DNA of 64,000 bases from Methanobrevibacter thaueri. GTDB taxonomy: Archaea > Methanobacteriota > Methanobacteria > Methanobacteriales > Methanobacteriaceae. Both the position numbers and the translations under genes were made by a program. The notes under the pieces are model-generated. The model saw only the letters and a program-made list of their open reading frames with translations. It made no database searches and was not told where the DNA came from. The DNA is taken from the NCBI RefSeq assembly GCF_015062915.1, contig NZ_SUTJ01000002.1:1-64000 (forward strand). Reading direction: 5' to 3'. Each line of letters starts with the position of its first letter. Positions within the stretch are counted from its first letter, which is position 1. Shown here piece after piece: positions 1-11,744 of this stretch.

Positions 1-61
1 TCGACTTGCATGGCTTAATCGAATCCCAATAGCAGTAGCATCTGCCAGGATCAAACAGAAT
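1..61 (-). rRNA. 16S ribosomal RNA, 5' end only
   Basis: The reverse complement reads ATTCTGTTTGATCCTGGCAG and continues through the conserved TACTGCTATTGGGATT and GATTAAGCCATGCAAGTCGA segments that open archaeal 16S rRNA. Only about 61 nt of the 5' end lie in the window; the gene continues beyond position 1. The gene points away from mer, so the two are divergently transcribed. Confidence 0.95.
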
Positions 62-1667
<1,606 letters not shown>

Positions 1668-1675
1668 ACTTGCTT

Positions 1676-1699
1676 ACTTTTCTTTTTTTATTTTTTTTA
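1676..1699 (+). terminator. T-tract terminator of mer
   Basis: Two long T-rich runs follow the mer stop codon directly, with no strong hairpin. This is the usual form of archaeal intrinsic termination. The next gene has its own upstream AT-rich promoter region. Confidence 0.5.
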
Positions 1700-1776
1700 G
1701 AGCATTACACACAACTTAATAACATACTCTTTTTCATCGATAATTTTTAATTATACTATATACTAATAATATTATA

Positions 1777-2859
1777 ATGGAAATTGAAAGATTAACAAAA
1801 GAAACAAGGCAAAGAGCATTTGATCGAAAGGAACCGAAAACACCTGAACAGGTTGGTGCCAGTTGGTACAATGATGATTTGACTTATGACGGAGTTGCAA
1901 AAACATTATTCATGATATTGCCGACACCAGGTTGCGCATGGGCACTTGGAGACAGTGGCGGATGCACAATGTGCAGTTATGTATCAGACTGCACCCTGGA
2001 GCCGATTGACACTGAAACCATCCTAAGGATTTTTCACAATCACCTCTCAAGACATCCAATAGATGAGGAGGAAAAGATTTCAGTTAAATTATTTGCATCA
2101 GGAAGTTTTTTAAATCCGTATGAGCTTCCGAAGGATGCCCGTGATGAGATACTCAAGACACTGGTTGGCCTGGGCAATGTGACAGAGATAATTGTTGAGT
2201 CAAGACCGGAATATGTGAAAGAGGAATACCTGGATGAGATATTTGAGATAATAGGAGACACACTGTTTGAGGTCAGCATAGGTCTTGAAACATCAAATGA
2301 TTATACAAGATTGAATAAGATCAACAAGGGTTTTACAAGACAGGACTTTGAGGATGCAGTTAAGCTGATGCAAGACCTGAAAGAGACCAAGGGATACAAC
2401 CTAAAATCAAAGGCATATATTTTCGTAAAGCCAATTCTTGTATCTGAAAAGCAAGCGATAGCTGAAGCAATCGAAACAGCACATTACTGTGATTCAATCG
2501 GCGTCAACAGATTGTCATTCTGTCCTGCAACAATACACAGCGGAACAGTCATTGAAAGGTTTTGGAGAAAAGGAGCATATCAGCCACCATGGATTTGGTC
2601 ATGCATTGAAATCATAAATACCGTGCGTGATGAGCTTGACATTCCTGCATTGATGGACACATCAGGTTTCGGTTCAAGGCGTGGTCCGTACAACTGCAAG
2701 AAATGCAGCAAGGACTTGAAGCACATGATTATAGCCAACAACCTTACACAGTCAAAAATCGAGTATGATTGTGAGTGCAAATGTGAGTGGATGGCTGAGG
2801 TTGAGAATAGTGAGATGAACTCATCAACCATTGAGATTAAGCATATCCCATTATATTAA
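1777..2859 (+). CDS. Radical SAM protein, RaSEA-like (archaeosine synthesis)
   Basis: The 360-residue protein carries Cys53, Cys63 and Cys66 in GCAWALGDSGGCTMCSY, the spaced cysteine set of the archaeal radical SAM family related to RaSEA. RaSEA acts with ArcS to convert preQ0-lysine-modified tRNA to archaeosine at position 15. A C-terminal Cys cluster (CKKC near residue 305 and CECKC near 337) may bind zinc or a second cluster. I infer the function from family resemblance; a related Elp3-like radical SAM role is the main alternative. No other tRNA-modification gene is adjacent. Confidence 0.75.
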   Translation: MEIERLTKETRQRAFDRKEPKTPEQVGASWYNDDLTYDGVAKTLFMILPTPGCAWALGDSGGCTMCSYVSDCTLEPIDTETILRIFHNHLSRHPIDEEEKISVKLFASGSFLNPYELPKDARDEILKTLVGLGNVTEIIVESRPEYVKEEYLDEIFEIIGDTLFEVSIGLETSNDYTRLNKINKGFTRQDFEDAVKLMQDLKETKGYNLKSKAYIFVKPILVSEKQAIAEAIETAHYCDSIGVNRLSFCPATIHSGTVIERFWRKGAYQPPWIWSCIEIINTVRDELDIPALMDTSGFGSRRGPYNCKKCSKDLKHMIIANNLTQSKIEYDCECKCEWMAEVENSEMNSSTIEIKHIPLY

Positions 2860-2896
2860 TATAATAATAAAATTAAATAGTTACTAGGAGGAAAAC

Positions 2897-3379
2897 ATGA
2901 AAAGTAAATTTATCAGTTTACTGGCTATTATTTTCGGATTAATCATTATAATGTTTCCAGCACTGGGATTTATTGGAGTTAGTTCATTAATTAGCTTATC
3001 AGTTTTATTGGTATCCATTTATTTGCTTGTTGTGGGAGTGTCCATAATCGACTACAACAAAACCGGAGCGATACTTGACTTGGTATTGGGAATAATACTG
3101 CTGCTTTTAAGTATCAGTCTAATATTCAATCCTGCATTGGTTGGATTTTTAACAGGAATCACATTTTACCTTGCAGGAATACTGTTGATTATTGTTGGAC
3201 TTGTTTCATTAATCAATAACCGCCAGTCCAGATATGGATTTTACATTGGAATAGCTGGAGTGGTGCTCGGTTTATTATACATAATTATCGGAACATACGT
3301 TTCAAACCCAATGATTCTTGGATTATTAATCGGAATATGGCTGGTAATTAGTGGTGTTTTAAAATTGATGGATGGTTAA
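2897..3379 (+). CDS. DUF308/HdeD-like small membrane protein
   Basis: This 160-residue protein is almost entirely hydrophobic. About six transmembrane segments come in three similar hairpins, with short polar turns such as DYNKTGAILD and NNRQSRYGF. That is the pattern of DUF308 (HdeD-family) integral membrane proteins, whose function in archaea is unknown. AGGAGG lies a few nucleotides before the ATG. It follows the RaSEA-like gene closely and may be co-transcribed with it. Confidence 0.7.
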   Translation: MKSKFISLLAIIFGLIIIMFPALGFIGVSSLISLSVLLVSIYLLVVGVSIIDYNKTGAILDLVLGIILLLLSISLIFNPALVGFLTGITFYLAGILLIIVGLVSLINNRQSRYGFYIGIAGVVLGLLYIIIGTYVSNPMILGLLIGIWLVISGVLKLMDG

Positions 3380-3418
3380 AACGACTATCCACTACATTCT
3401 CTTTTTTTGGTGTTTATA

Positions 3419-4690
3419 TTGATTGGAATTAGTGCAGATTTTGACCCCGTCCATAAAGGTCATGAAAAATTAATAAAAGAAGCTCGAAAGTTGGCTGATA
3501 AGGAAAACAAGAAAGTTGTCGTTTACTTGAATAAGGGTTTCAGTGCAAACCATGCTCCGTTTTTCGTTGATTTTGAAGCCCGTCGTGAAATGGCATTGGC
3601 TTTAGGTGCTGATGATGTCAAATCTTTTGAAGGACTTCATCATAGATTAGTGCTATCATATAGCGTTCCTATAAGGCTCAAGCAGATGATTGACGATGGC
3701 GTGACTGACTACATCACTTCAGCAAGCATTTCACTGGATGAAATCAAGTCAAAGGCTCAGAAGTTCATTGACGAGGGCAATTTCGTTGGAATGCCTAAAA
3801 GCTATACCAACCGTAACGAGATAAGATGGTATGCAATCAACGAGTTTTTAGGATCAAAACTTAACTATCATGTTGTAAAGGAATTCAACAAGGACAAGTA
3901 TTCAGGAAGACTGATTAGGCAATCCATCATCGACAATGACATGGTCATTTCAAATGAAGTGAAGGAACTTCTACCCGAAACAACCGTTGAGATTCTCGAG
4001 CGTGAAATCGCCGCCGGCAGGGTTCCGGGCGAGCGCAACTGGAATGATATCTACAAGAGGATGAACACCTATTCAAGGGGAAACCTTGAAAAGATAGCTT
4101 ACCTTAACGGTAACACTATTAATGAAATCATTAAAAGAAGAGTTTATCGTGACCCTGAATCAATTTGGGCAGTGTTTAGAAGGTCCGATTACGGCCCTGT
4201 AATGACAAGGCTTGCCGTCAGCGCCATTGAGATGGAAGTTACAAAAAGGGAAGTCATGGAGCTTATGAAAGGCTACGAGGCTCAGGGAGTTATTCCGGAC
4301 AATCAGAAGGTTCAAAGGGTTATTGACCGTGCATGGTATGTTGCATGCGAGGGTGAGAAGGGCATCAGCGCACGTGATGCGAACAACAAGTTCAGAAGCG
4401 AGAACATTGCCGTTGAAAATCCTCCACTGACCATTGAAGCCGGCTTGAATCTGACCCGTTTTGAGACAAAAATCACAAAAGAGGGCTTGAACACTGACCT
4501 GTATGTTGACAAGAACGGCAAGATTTCAGTTCAGTTCAAGAGTGACGGCAAGAAAATAAAAACAAATTTGAGATTGCCTGCACGTGATGTTACATATTTA
4601 CGTTACATTATGGATTCACATTTCATTCCTGTGAACGGCAGCATAAAAAAAGCTAAAAAAGGGTTTAAGGTTAAAGTGGTTATCGGTTGA
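3419..4690 (+). CDS. HIGH-motif nucleotidyltransferase family protein
   Basis: The N-terminus, GISADFDPVHKGHEKLI, has the nucleotide-binding (H/V)xGH motif of the cytidylyltransferase/HIGH superfamily, in an arrangement recalling tRNA(Met) cytidine acetate ligase (TmcAL). A long C-terminal region follows (residues about 200-420), as in archaeal cytidyltransferase-related proteins. The reading frame is open from a TTG at 3407. I prefer the TTG at 3419, because the catalytic beta strand then begins directly; no start has an obvious ribosome binding site. Substrate unknown: acetate-dependent tRNA modification is a guess by analogy only. Confidence 0.65.
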   Translation: MIGISADFDPVHKGHEKLIKEARKLADKENKKVVVYLNKGFSANHAPFFVDFEARREMALALGADDVKSFEGLHHRLVLSYSVPIRLKQMIDDGVTDYITSASISLDEIKSKAQKFIDEGNFVGMPKSYTNRNEIRWYAINEFLGSKLNYHVVKEFNKDKYSGRLIRQSIIDNDMVISNEVKELLPETTVEILEREIAAGRVPGERNWNDIYKRMNTYSRGNLEKIAYLNGNTINEIIKRRVYRDPESIWAVFRRSDYGPVMTRLAVSAIEMEVTKREVMELMKGYEAQGVIPDNQKVQRVIDRAWYVACEGEKGISARDANNKFRSENIAVENPPLTIEAGLNLTRFETKITKEGLNTDLYVDKNGKISVQFKSDGKKIKTNLRLPARDVTYLRYIMDSHFIPVNGSIKKAKKGFKVKVVIG

Positions 4691-5411
4691 GTTTTTCAAG
4701 TGCCGCCTTAACCATTACCAAATCATCATCAAAATAATCTATTATTTCTTTCAATTCCTCTGATTTTCTCTTTTTGGAATTTAATGTATTGTTTATCCTG
4801 GATAGTGATTTCTGGCGGAAATCATCACCTTCAGTCAATGTGAGCATGTCAATGAATTCCTCTTCAAGGTCGTATTTGCATGCAAGGTCCCTTGACTCGA
4901 TGAGCAATGCGGATAATGTTTTAGTGTAAGTGCTTCTAAGCATTTTCAAAAGGCTTGCATCACCAATCCTGTCGCTTATGACTTTAACTTGCATAAATTC
5001 ATTGAAAAATAATAGTTCATCAGCATGTTTGCCTGAAAGATATAGGATTGGATTATCCGAATCGATCTTGCCGATTATTGCACCGTCGACAAAATTATTC
5101 ACATAGCTACTGATTTCAGAAGTGGTATCTGGGGAAACGTTGTTCAAGTCAAGATAGATCCCCTTTGCATGTTCACCGTATTTTTTTGCCACATCCAATG
5201 CATTGGCAGGTGAATTTGCAGAAATTAGAATGTCTGATGAGCTTACAACCTCTGGGAATGATTCCAAGATAGTGACATCTGACTTTTTAATGAGTTCAAT
5301 GGTTTCAGGTGACCTGTTCTCGGTTGAAGTTACAAAATCAATGCTTTCAGATTGGATTATCCTGACCAGATTTTCAGATACTTTCCCAAATCCAATAAAA
5401 CCTATAATCAT
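4680..5411 (-). CDS. NAD(P)-binding oxidoreductase, DUF1932-type C-terminus
   Basis: The protein starts MIIGFIGFGKVSENL, a dinucleotide-binding GxGxxS/G fingerprint of the 6-phosphogluconate/hydroxyisobutyrate dehydrogenase superfamily. An all-alpha C-terminal region (about 150-243) resembles DUF1932. The reading frame extends upstream to 5492, but the Rossmann fold begins at the ATG at 5411, giving 243 residues, so I chose that start. It is the last gene of a minus-strand cluster, 10 nt after the DUF89 gene. The substrate is unknown. Its last codons overlap the 3' end of the convergent nucleotidyltransferase gene. Confidence 0.7.
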   Translation of the reverse strand: MIIGFIGFGKVSENLVRIIQSESIDFVTSTENRSPETIELIKKSDVTILESFPEVVSSSDILISANSPANALDVAKKYGEHAKGIYLDLNNVSPDTTSEISSYVNNFVDGAIIGKIDSDNPILYLSGKHADELLFFNEFMQVKVISDRIGDASLLKMLRSTYTKTLSALLIESRDLACKYDLEEEFIDMLTLTEGDDFRQKSLSRINNTLNSKKRKSEELKEIIDYFDDDLVMVKAALEKLNR

Positions 5412-5421
5412 AAAATCACAG

Positions 5422-6282
5422 TTATTTTTTAAATAAAAGCATATCGTGCAGGTTGACACCAATGGCTCTTGATATGGTGTTGCATTTTGCACATAATAAG
5501 AAGAAAACTTCCTTGTTGGACAAGTCTATTTCGCTCAATCCTTCAAAGTTACCCATTCCTTTTGAGATTACGAATTTATGGGAATCGAAAATCTCCCTGA
5601 ACTCATCTGAAATTTCACTGTCGACATATCCAACTGTGCCGCAGCCGATTTCAACAATTTCACCGAACTCATCCAAGCCCACATCAAGGGCTTCCTTTCT
5701 TGTTGCATCGTTTAGAATCGGTTGTGACTTGACCGCTATGGTAATGTCGATGCCGTATTCCTTGATTTTTTCAAGAAGCAGCTTGTCAAAAACAATTTCT
5801 CCTGTATTGTCAACCAGGTACAGAACCTTGTCGTTTGTCCTGAGGGCATTTTCAAACTCCTCAATGTCCTTTACTGTCAAATCCTTTTCAAGTGACTGAC
5901 CTATTACGCTTTCAATGTCATCATCAAGTGTGAATGCTCCAAAGTCCAGTATGTTTCCAATGATTGCAATCTTGACATAGTTTTCAAGGCTGTCGTCATT
6001 TTCAAGTATCCTTTTCACTTCAGGTAGGTATTTCAGGGCAATTTCATTTCCCTCGATTTTCTCCTTATGGTATGGGTCAATGCAACCTGTCCTTTCTATT
6101 ATCATCCTGTGCATTTTAGAGCCTGTACCGTTTGAATTGGTGTCCTTGGTGAAATTGTTGCTTAAAAACTTGAATATGTCTTCCATAATCTCCATTTTAA
6201 GAAGCTCATCATCTGTTGATAAGTCCAGGGCTTCCCTGGCTTGCCTTAAAAAGCATGGCCCGCATTCGTAACTGATTTTCAA
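5422..6282 (-). CDS. DUF89 (ARMT1-like) metal-dependent phosphatase
   Basis: The 286-residue protein has the N-terminal CGPCFLRQA motif, the DNTGEIVFDKLL motif near residue 157 and KGMGNFEGL near residue 240. All are hallmarks of DUF89 damage-control phosphatases, which hydrolyse harmful sugar-phosphate or cofactor side products using a divalent metal bound by the Asp/Asn residues. Substrate cannot be read from sequence. It lies 2 nt after the MoaD-like gene and upstream of the NAD(P)-binding protein, so co-transcription is likely. A link to tRNA thiolation is suggested only by position. Confidence 0.8.
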   Translation of the reverse strand: MKISYECGPCFLRQAREALDLSTDDELLKMEIMEDIFKFLSNNFTKDTNSNGTGSKMHRMIIERTGCIDPYHKEKIEGNEIALKYLPEVKRILENDDSLENYVKIAIIGNILDFGAFTLDDDIESVIGQSLEKDLTVKDIEEFENALRTNDKVLYLVDNTGEIVFDKLLLEKIKEYGIDITIAVKSQPILNDATRKEALDVGLDEFGEIVEIGCGTVGYVDSEISDEFREIFDSHKFVISKGMGNFEGLSEIDLSNKEVFFLLCAKCNTISRAIGVNLHDMLLFKK

Positions 6283-6284
6283 GA

Positions 6285-6488
6285 TTAGCCTCCATAAATT
6301 ATTTGAACCAATTGTATTTCATCATCTTCTTCAATGACTGTGTCCTCTATGACCAGTTCGCCGTTCTGCTTTGACACTATGGTCTGTGGAGACAGTTCCA
6401 TTTCATTAAGTAAATCCTTTATGGTATAATCATCATTTGGTATTTCACGTTCTTCACATAAATTTTTATATTTCAATAAGAATGACAT
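6285..6488 (-). CDS. MoaD/ThiS-like ubiquitin-fold sulfur carrier
   Basis: A 67-residue protein with beta-grasp character ending in IYGG. The terminal Gly-Gly is the site adenylated and thiocarboxylated in sulfur carriers such as MoaD, ThiS, Urm1 and archaeal SAMP2. It sits 5 nt downstream of the ncsA-like thiolase. From this pairing I infer that it supplies sulfur for the 2-thiouridine modification of tRNA, as Urm1/SAMP2 does. No E1-like activating enzyme is in the window. Confidence 0.8.
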   Translation of the reverse strand: MSFLLKYKNLCEEREIPNDDYTIKDLLNEMELSPQTIVSKQNGELVIEDTVIEEDDEIQLVQIIYGG

Positions 6489-6493
6489 TCAAT

Positions 6494-7411
6494 TCACACT
6501 CCCAACTCTTCCAAAAATGAGCATGCCTTACATAAGTCATTTGAGGACGGTTCTCCGCATCTTTTGCATCTTCCATGTGCGTAATCCTTTTGCATTTCCT
6601 TTTTAAGGACGTTTTTTATTTTATCATATCCTCTTAGGGTGGAGTACTTTATTGTCGGATGCTTTTCGGCCAGCTGGTTTATGACCTCTGAAACCTCTCC
6701 CCTAAATGACTGCATCGCATAGGGGCAGCTGTCAAAGTGAACCTCCAATTCCTTTGCAACAACATACAATCCTATTTCACGTTCCGGAATCTCCCTTAAA
6801 GGCTTTATCTTTACTGTGAATTCCTCAGCCTCTGATACGGTTTTGGCGCCGAGCTTTGTGAGGTTGTCAGTGTTTCCTTCAAGGTAGTTCATCATGATTC
6901 CCTGAACCTCATCGTCAAGGTTGTGTCCTGTGGCAATTTTTGTTGCACCCATCTCACGGGCGGCCTTGTTGATTATTGTTCTTCTAAACACTCCGCAGTA
7001 TGTGCATGATCCCTTATGGTTTTCCCTTTGCATTATCTCATCAAGGGAAATGCCATAGTTCTCCTTAAGGGAAACCACCTTATGCTCTATGCCCAATCTC
7101 TCGGCGTGCCTGATTGCTATATCGACACCTTCCTGGCGGTAGTTTGCAATTCCCTCATCAACTGTCACGGCACATATGTCTATGATGTTTCTTTGCCTGA
7201 ATGAATCCAGTATCTGCAAGGTTGTCACGCTGTCCTTTCCGCCTGACAATGCCACAAGAACCTTGTCTCCCTTGTCAAGCAACTTTTCTCTTTTGATTGT
7301 CTGGATGACCTTTTTCTCAACGGATTCTATGAAGCATTCCTTGCACAATATCTGGCCGGATTCCTCTCTTTTATAAATTACCTTAGGATTACCACATTTA
7401 CTGCATTGCAT
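6494..7411 (-). CDS. ncsA: tRNA 2-thiolation enzyme, NcsA/TtuA family
   Basis: The 305-residue protein has a PP-loop ATP-binding motif SGGKDS (56-61), an N-terminal zinc knuckle (CSKC 3-6, CKEC 23-26), an internal CTYC that may hold the Fe-S cluster, and a C-terminal zinc ribbon (CKRC...CKAC). This is the complete layout of the TIGR00269/TtuA-Ncs6 family, which adenylates U34 or U54 of tRNA and inserts sulfur. The partner sulfur carrier lies immediately downstream. Whether it modifies U34 (NcsA) or U54 (TtuA) cannot be decided from sequence alone; NcsA is commoner in methanogens. Confidence 0.85.
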   Translation of the reverse strand: MQCSKCGNPKVIYKREESGQILCKECFIESVEKKVIQTIKREKLLDKGDKVLVALSGGKDSVTTLQILDSFRQRNIIDICAVTVDEGIANYRQEGVDIAIRHAERLGIEHKVVSLKENYGISLDEIMQRENHKGSCTYCGVFRRTIINKAAREMGATKIATGHNLDDEVQGIMMNYLEGNTDNLTKLGAKTVSEAEEFTVKIKPLREIPEREIGLYVVAKELEVHFDSCPYAMQSFRGEVSEVINQLAEKHPTIKYSTLRGYDKIKNVLKKEMQKDYAHGRCKRCGEPSSNDLCKACSFLEELGV

Positions 7412-7420
7412 AAAAATTAC

Positions 7421-8578
7421 CTACATTTGCTCTACAAAGTGAGCCAATTGATTTAATGTATTGACTTCAAACACCTGCGCTCCGGCTTCCTCATATAATG
7501 AAACGCAACTGTCCACAATATCCCATTTGTTTCTGTCTTCAGGGTTTAGGATAACAACCTTCTTGGCGTCTCTCACCATTTCCCCAACCAGGTCCACACT
7601 GGCCGGAACTCCATTCACCTTCGGCCCTGCCCAGTCTCTGCAGTCGGACAGTATTATCACGTAAGACTTGTTGTTGATGTTGGCCTTTTCCTGGAATTGC
7701 TTGAATGCCGAATACATGTCGGAGGTTCCATGCACCATCATGTGCTTGATGCGCATGTCCTTGACCTTGACGAATGAATCAATCAGGTACTCTTCCTTTA
7801 GAGCCTTTGTTGTTTCTATTACCTTGTTGTCGAATTCGAAGGTTCTTGATCTTTTGAATGCTGTTTGGGCTGAAAACATAAGCATGAAAAACCAGCTACT
7901 TATCCATTCACAGGACCCGCTTATGTCGTTTAAAAACAGATGCTCGTTCTTATGAGGCCTTGGCTTTGCCTTTACAAGCTCCAACGGAACGCCACCATAC
8001 TTAAGGTTTGCCCTCATGGTTCTTCTCATGTCAATCTTATGGGTGTTTGCCTGAACCTTTCTTCTTGAACGCTTATTGGCTATTCTTTTACCCAGCCTTT
8101 GACATATTTCAAGCATCCTGGGGTCGAACCTGTTGAGTTTGGTGAGGTCCTTGTTCATCAGCTCCCCATCACGCTCGAGCTTTTTGGCCTCATCCAGCAA
8201 TGGCTGGCCTGAAAGCATTTTCAGTTTTTCATTGTTGATCTTTTCCCTTTGAACCTTCTGGCCAAGGGTATGCTGCTTTTTGATGACATACTTGTTGGAT
8301 TTAGGACCTGTACCCCTGTATGCCTTGCCACGATTTGGATCATCACCTGCTTTCTTTTCAGGTTTTGGAGGTGCAAACACCTTATCAAAAATCTTTAGAA
8401 ATTTTGGAATGTCATACCTGTCCTTTACATAAACGGCCATCAAGGCAGTTTTCAACAGATTCCTGTCCTCATCTCCAAGATTTTGATAGATTTCCATTGC
8501 TGATTGTGTGCTTCTGATACTTACCGGCAAGCCTTCCTTTCTCAAATCAGCAGATAGATTTGCAATCTTGTTAATCAT
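7421..8578 (-). CDS. VWA domain protein, CoxE-like
   Basis: The C-terminal half (about 210-385) is a von Willebrand A domain. It has a MIDAS-like DISGS sequence near residue 218 and a later LSDCRDW segment. The N-terminal half is helical and basic, as in CoxE-type proteins. Such proteins pair with MoxR AAA+ ATPases as metal-insertion or assembly chaperones. The MoxR gene is directly upstream, 4 nt away, matching this established pairing. The client is unknown. Confidence 0.8.
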   Translation of the reverse strand: MINKIANLSADLRKEGLPVSIRSTQSAMEIYQNLGDEDRNLLKTALMAVYVKDRYDIPKFLKIFDKVFAPPKPEKKAGDDPNRGKAYRGTGPKSNKYVIKKQHTLGQKVQREKINNEKLKMLSGQPLLDEAKKLERDGELMNKDLTKLNRFDPRMLEICQRLGKRIANKRSRRKVQANTHKIDMRRTMRANLKYGGVPLELVKAKPRPHKNEHLFLNDISGSCEWISSWFFMLMFSAQTAFKRSRTFEFDNKVIETTKALKEEYLIDSFVKVKDMRIKHMMVHGTSDMYSAFKQFQEKANINNKSYVIILSDCRDWAGPKVNGVPASVDLVGEMVRDAKKVVILNPEDRNKWDIVDSCVSLYEEAGAQVFEVNTLNQLAHFVEQM

Positions 8579-8582
8579 TTTA

Positions 8583-9449
8583 TCATTTGTTGAAGATATC
8601 TTTTACAACACGTTTCCTGTCTGTTTCGGTTTTGATTGCAACGCCAATGCTTTCTTCCATGGACTTGTCCAAGTCACGGGTTCCGAGATTGGATACTGAT
8701 TTTACCCAGTCGACTGTACCCCTCACTGATGGCTTTTTCATCAGGTTAAGGTCACGTATCCTGTGCACGATTTTAACGACATGTGAAACTGTCTCATCGG
8801 CAGCTCCTGGAACTTTTGACTTGACGATTTCAATTTCCCTTTCAACGCTTGGGTATGGGATGTATAAGAAAAGGCATCTGTCCTTTGTCTCGTCAAGAAG
8901 TGACCTTTGTGAGTTGGATGTCAAAATAACGATTAAATCGTTTTGAAGTTGGAATGTGCCCAAATCGTTGATTGTGATCTCATGCTCACCCAGTGCCTGA
9001 AGCAGGAAACTTTCCACTTCCTCATCCGCCTTGTCGATTTCATCTATCAGCAATACGGAATCCTTCTCGTTTAGAAACGCATTGAGCAGGGATCTTCTTA
9101 TGAAGAAATCATCATCAAAAATCTCATCAACATTCTTTGAATCGTTTTTGGCAGCTTCCAAATGTAGCAATTGCTTTTGATAATTCCATTCACCGACAAT
9201 CTGTTCAAATGTGATTCCCTCATAACATTGAATCCTGAAAAAGTCCCTGTCAAATGATTTTGCAATTACCTTTGCAAGCTCGGTCTTTCCAACGCCCGGA
9301 GGCCCTTCGATTAGCATAGGCTTTCCAAGCAGGAAGGATAAGTATAGTGTTGTTGAAATCTCATTGTTTGAAACGTAATCGGATTTCAAAAGCATCTTAT
9401 CAATGTCTTTAATACTGATATCTTCTATTTGCAATTTTGTAACCTTCAT
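8583..9449 (-). CDS. MoxR-family AAA+ ATPase
   Basis: The 288-residue protein contains Walker A GPPGVGKT (49-56), Walker [15 protein letters not shown] near residue 135 and sensor-1 LTSNSQRS. This is the standard MoxR arrangement of an AAA+ core with a helical lid. MoxR ATPases act with VWA partners in protein or cofactor maturation. It opens the minus-strand cluster that runs through VWA, ncsA, MoaD-like, DUF89 and the NAD(P)-binding gene. Confidence 0.88.
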   Translation of the reverse strand: MKVTKLQIEDISIKDIDKMLLKSDYVSNNEISTTLYLSFLLGKPMLIEGPPGVGKTELAKVIAKSFDRDFFRIQCYEGITFEQIVGEWNYQKQLLHLEAAKNDSKNVDEIFDDDFFIRRSLLNAFLNEKDSVLLIDEIDKADEEVESFLLQALGEHEITINDLGTFQLQNDLIVILTSNSQRSLLDETKDRCLFLYIPYPSVEREIEIVKSKVPGAADETVSHVVKIVHRIRDLNLMKKPSVRGTVDWVKSVSNLGTRDLDKSMEESIGVAIKTETDRKRVVKDIFNK

Positions 9450-9545
9450 TAAAATTTTGTTATTAAAATAAATATAAATATGAATTTATTTAAAGTTTAT
9501 GTATACATGAATTAAATTGTATAATTATTATTTGGGAGGTAAAAT

Positions 9546-9923
9546 ATGGATTCTGGAAATGCAATAATCATTGCATTAATAGCAATTATCTTAGTTGTTG
9601 CTGGAGCATTCTTTTTCATAAGCGGAAATGGAATCACCTTCGGCGATCAAAACCAGACTGATGATGCATTGCAGACTAACACTGCAACCAATAATGTAAC
9701 TTCAACAGACAATTCCAATAACGCTGCACCATCTCAAAGCGGCGGCAATTCTGCACCAACACCAACACAATCAGCAACTTCATCAGACAGCAGTTCTGAT
9801 TCATCACAAAACGGTGCAAGCAGTGACAGTGCAAGTTCATCCGACAGCAGTGCAAGTTCTTCTAGTGACTCTCCACAAGCAGGACAGGCTGAAGGAACTT
9901 ACGACCCAACAGATTTTGATTGA
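9546..9923 (+). CDS. Membrane-anchored Ser/Asn-rich protein
   Basis: A 125-residue protein with one N-terminal transmembrane helix (about 7-28) followed by a low-complexity tail rich in Ser, Asp, Asn, Gln and Thr. GGGAGG lies 6 nt before the ATG. I recognise no domain. The layout suggests an anchored surface spacer. Ser-Asp-rich tails like this recur at 41499-42068 in the same window. The gene stands alone between convergent neighbours. Confidence 0.65.
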   Translation: MDSGNAIIIALIAIILVVAGAFFFISGNGITFGDQNQTDDALQTNTATNNVTSTDNSNNAAPSQSGGNSAPTPTQSATSSDSSSDSSQNGASSDSASSSDSSASSSSDSPQAGQAEGTYDPTDFD

Positions 9924-9925
9924 AA

Positions 9926-11530
9926 CTATTTTTTAAACTGATCAGGATTTTTGAACAATTCAAAATCCTGAACATACTCTTTGCCTGTAATCATGGCAAT
10001 TTCCGCCTTTTGGAGTTCAGAACCCAAATATGCGGCATGTTCCATTCTTGTTACTAATTCTTTTGAAATGATTTCCTCATAAACTTCTTTTGCGGATTGG
10101 CCTACAATCACCAAATCGGCCTTGTTTTTCTTAAAATGAGTTGCAGTGATTCTACTGTCGCCTACTGTAGTTCCATATTCTACATTGATTTTAAAGCTTC
10201 CTGCCTTATCCCTTATGAACTTCATAGGCTTTACCTGTCTGACCTGTTCAACGCCATCCAGTTCATTTAGAATTATATCGTTTCTCTTATGCTTGTCCTT
10301 GAATGCAACGAGATTGATTCCCAGGTCCTTTGGAATGGATTTCCTGTGTTTTGCAAGAAACATCATTTTTGACGCTGTTGACAGTTCATAAACGCTTCCA
10401 CGAGTTTTTCCACTTTCTTCAGGAGTGAACAGTATGCTGACACCCAGCTCCATTCCGATTCCTGCAAGCAAAACATTGACACCACCTGAATCGGCATCCA
10501 TCAACTCGGTTACATTACCAACACCGAAAAACATCGGAGCAGGGTTAGTCTTGTGAAAATCATTGCATGCTATTATTGACTCGACAATGCTTGAGCTGTT
10601 GACCGGATCAAGAATCAAGTCGGCAACATACCTTATTCCCTCTGTATCCTTGATTAGCTGATGCATTGATTCAACCCTTTCAGCTGGGGATTTAGGGGAT
10701 TTTCCCTGTGAAAAGTTGGTCGGAAGCAATACTGCTGGAATATCCTTTTCAATCAATAAGTCTTTAATTTCTGAATTGTTTCCAAGGTCAAGGCTCAGTA
10801 CAAAGTCTATTCCGTTTTCAGCAGCCACTCGGATTTCATCGGGATTCAATGTGTCTATGCTTAAAGGCCTGTCGCCTACAATCGGGCGCAGTGTCTCGAT
10901 GAGTTCGGGAATCTTGTCTGAGAAGTCCTCACCTGCAGCCATACCGATATCTATCATGTCTGCTCCTGAATCTACAAAGTATTGGCACTTGTTTATTAAT
11001 GCCTCCTTTGAAAGGAATGGTGCGTTTGCTATTTCTGAGAGCACCCTCATCGGGAAATCCTCACCCACAGGGAGGTTTCTGATTAGGATGTTGTTTGGCT
11101 TTTCAAGGAGTTTCTTGATGTTTTCCTCATCGTTTTCAAATTCCTCGATGAACTTGAATGCCTCCTTGCGCTTTTCCTCCTCAATCAGCTTGTCGGCAGG
11201 CTTGTCTTCGGAAAGGTCAATGCTTCCAATCAGATTCAATACCATTGCAAGGTCCGCCCCGTCGGTGGATCCCTTGAATGTAGGTATTCCAAGCTCCTTT
11301 GTGATTTCCTTTGTGCCCTTCTTGATTAGTCCCGGAACCAGAATCATGTCGATTTCATCCAATTGGTCTGAAAAGCATTTTTTAACTTCATTTATTATCA
11401 GTCGAGGGGTCAAAAATGCTGCTACTTGAGTATTGTCGACAATATGAACTATGATTTCCTCTTTTGAGTCTGAAACTACTTCCTTTATCAAAGGATATGC
11501 CAATTCTCCGGTAACAATTAAAACTTTCAT
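9926..11530 (-). CDS. Dihydropteroate synthase-like protein
   Basis: An N-terminal domain (1-150) precedes a TIM-barrel pterin-binding region. [11 protein letters not shown] and [12 protein letters not shown] correspond to the DHPS DIGG and SxDT motifs, and FGVGNVTEL lies further on. The family (TIGR00284) is found in methanogens and is thought to relate to tetrahydromethanopterin synthesis, but I do not know a proven reaction. The frame opens with a TTG 12 nt upstream. I chose the ATG at 11530 because GGGG lies just before it and the beta strand MKVLIVTG starts there, giving 534 residues. Confidence 0.8.
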   Translation of the reverse strand: MKVLIVTGELAYPLIKEVVSDSKEEIIVHIVDNTQVAAFLTPRLIINEVKKCFSDQLDEIDMILVPGLIKKGTKEITKELGIPTFKGSTDGADLAMVLNLIGSIDLSEDKPADKLIEEEKRKEAFKFIEEFENDEENIKKLLEKPNNILIRNLPVGEDFPMRVLSEIANAPFLSKEALINKCQYFVDSGADMIDIGMAAGEDFSDKIPELIETLRPIVGDRPLSIDTLNPDEIRVAAENGIDFVLSLDLGNNSEIKDLLIEKDIPAVLLPTNFSQGKSPKSPAERVESMHQLIKDTEGIRYVADLILDPVNSSSIVESIIACNDFHKTNPAPMFFGVGNVTELMDADSGGVNVLLAGIGMELGVSILFTPEESGKTRGSVYELSTASKMMFLAKHRKSIPKDLGINLVAFKDKHKRNDIILNELDGVEQVRQVKPMKFIRDKAGSFKINVEYGTTVGDSRITATHFKKNKADLVIVGQSAKEVYEEIISKELVTRMEHAAYLGSELQKAEIAMITGKEYVQDFELFKNPDQFKK

Positions 11531-11744
11531 GACTTTCCCCAACTATGATTTTTTTTAATAATAATATTATATTAATATAATATATTAAATTTTCTTAAAA
11601 AATTGTCATTTTATCTAAAAACAATTTAAAATTGTATAGAAAACAATTGAAAATATTAAAAGGTTTGTTAACAAAATAAACAAAAAACAAAAGATAAATT
11701 CAATAAAATTTAAACAAAATTATTCAAAAATTAGATTTTAACAT

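Noticed and set aside
10716..11429. Long plus-strand ORF opposite the DHPS-like gene
   Set aside because: Ser-rich low-complexity translation typical of antisense frames; the minus-strand gene has clear family motifs.
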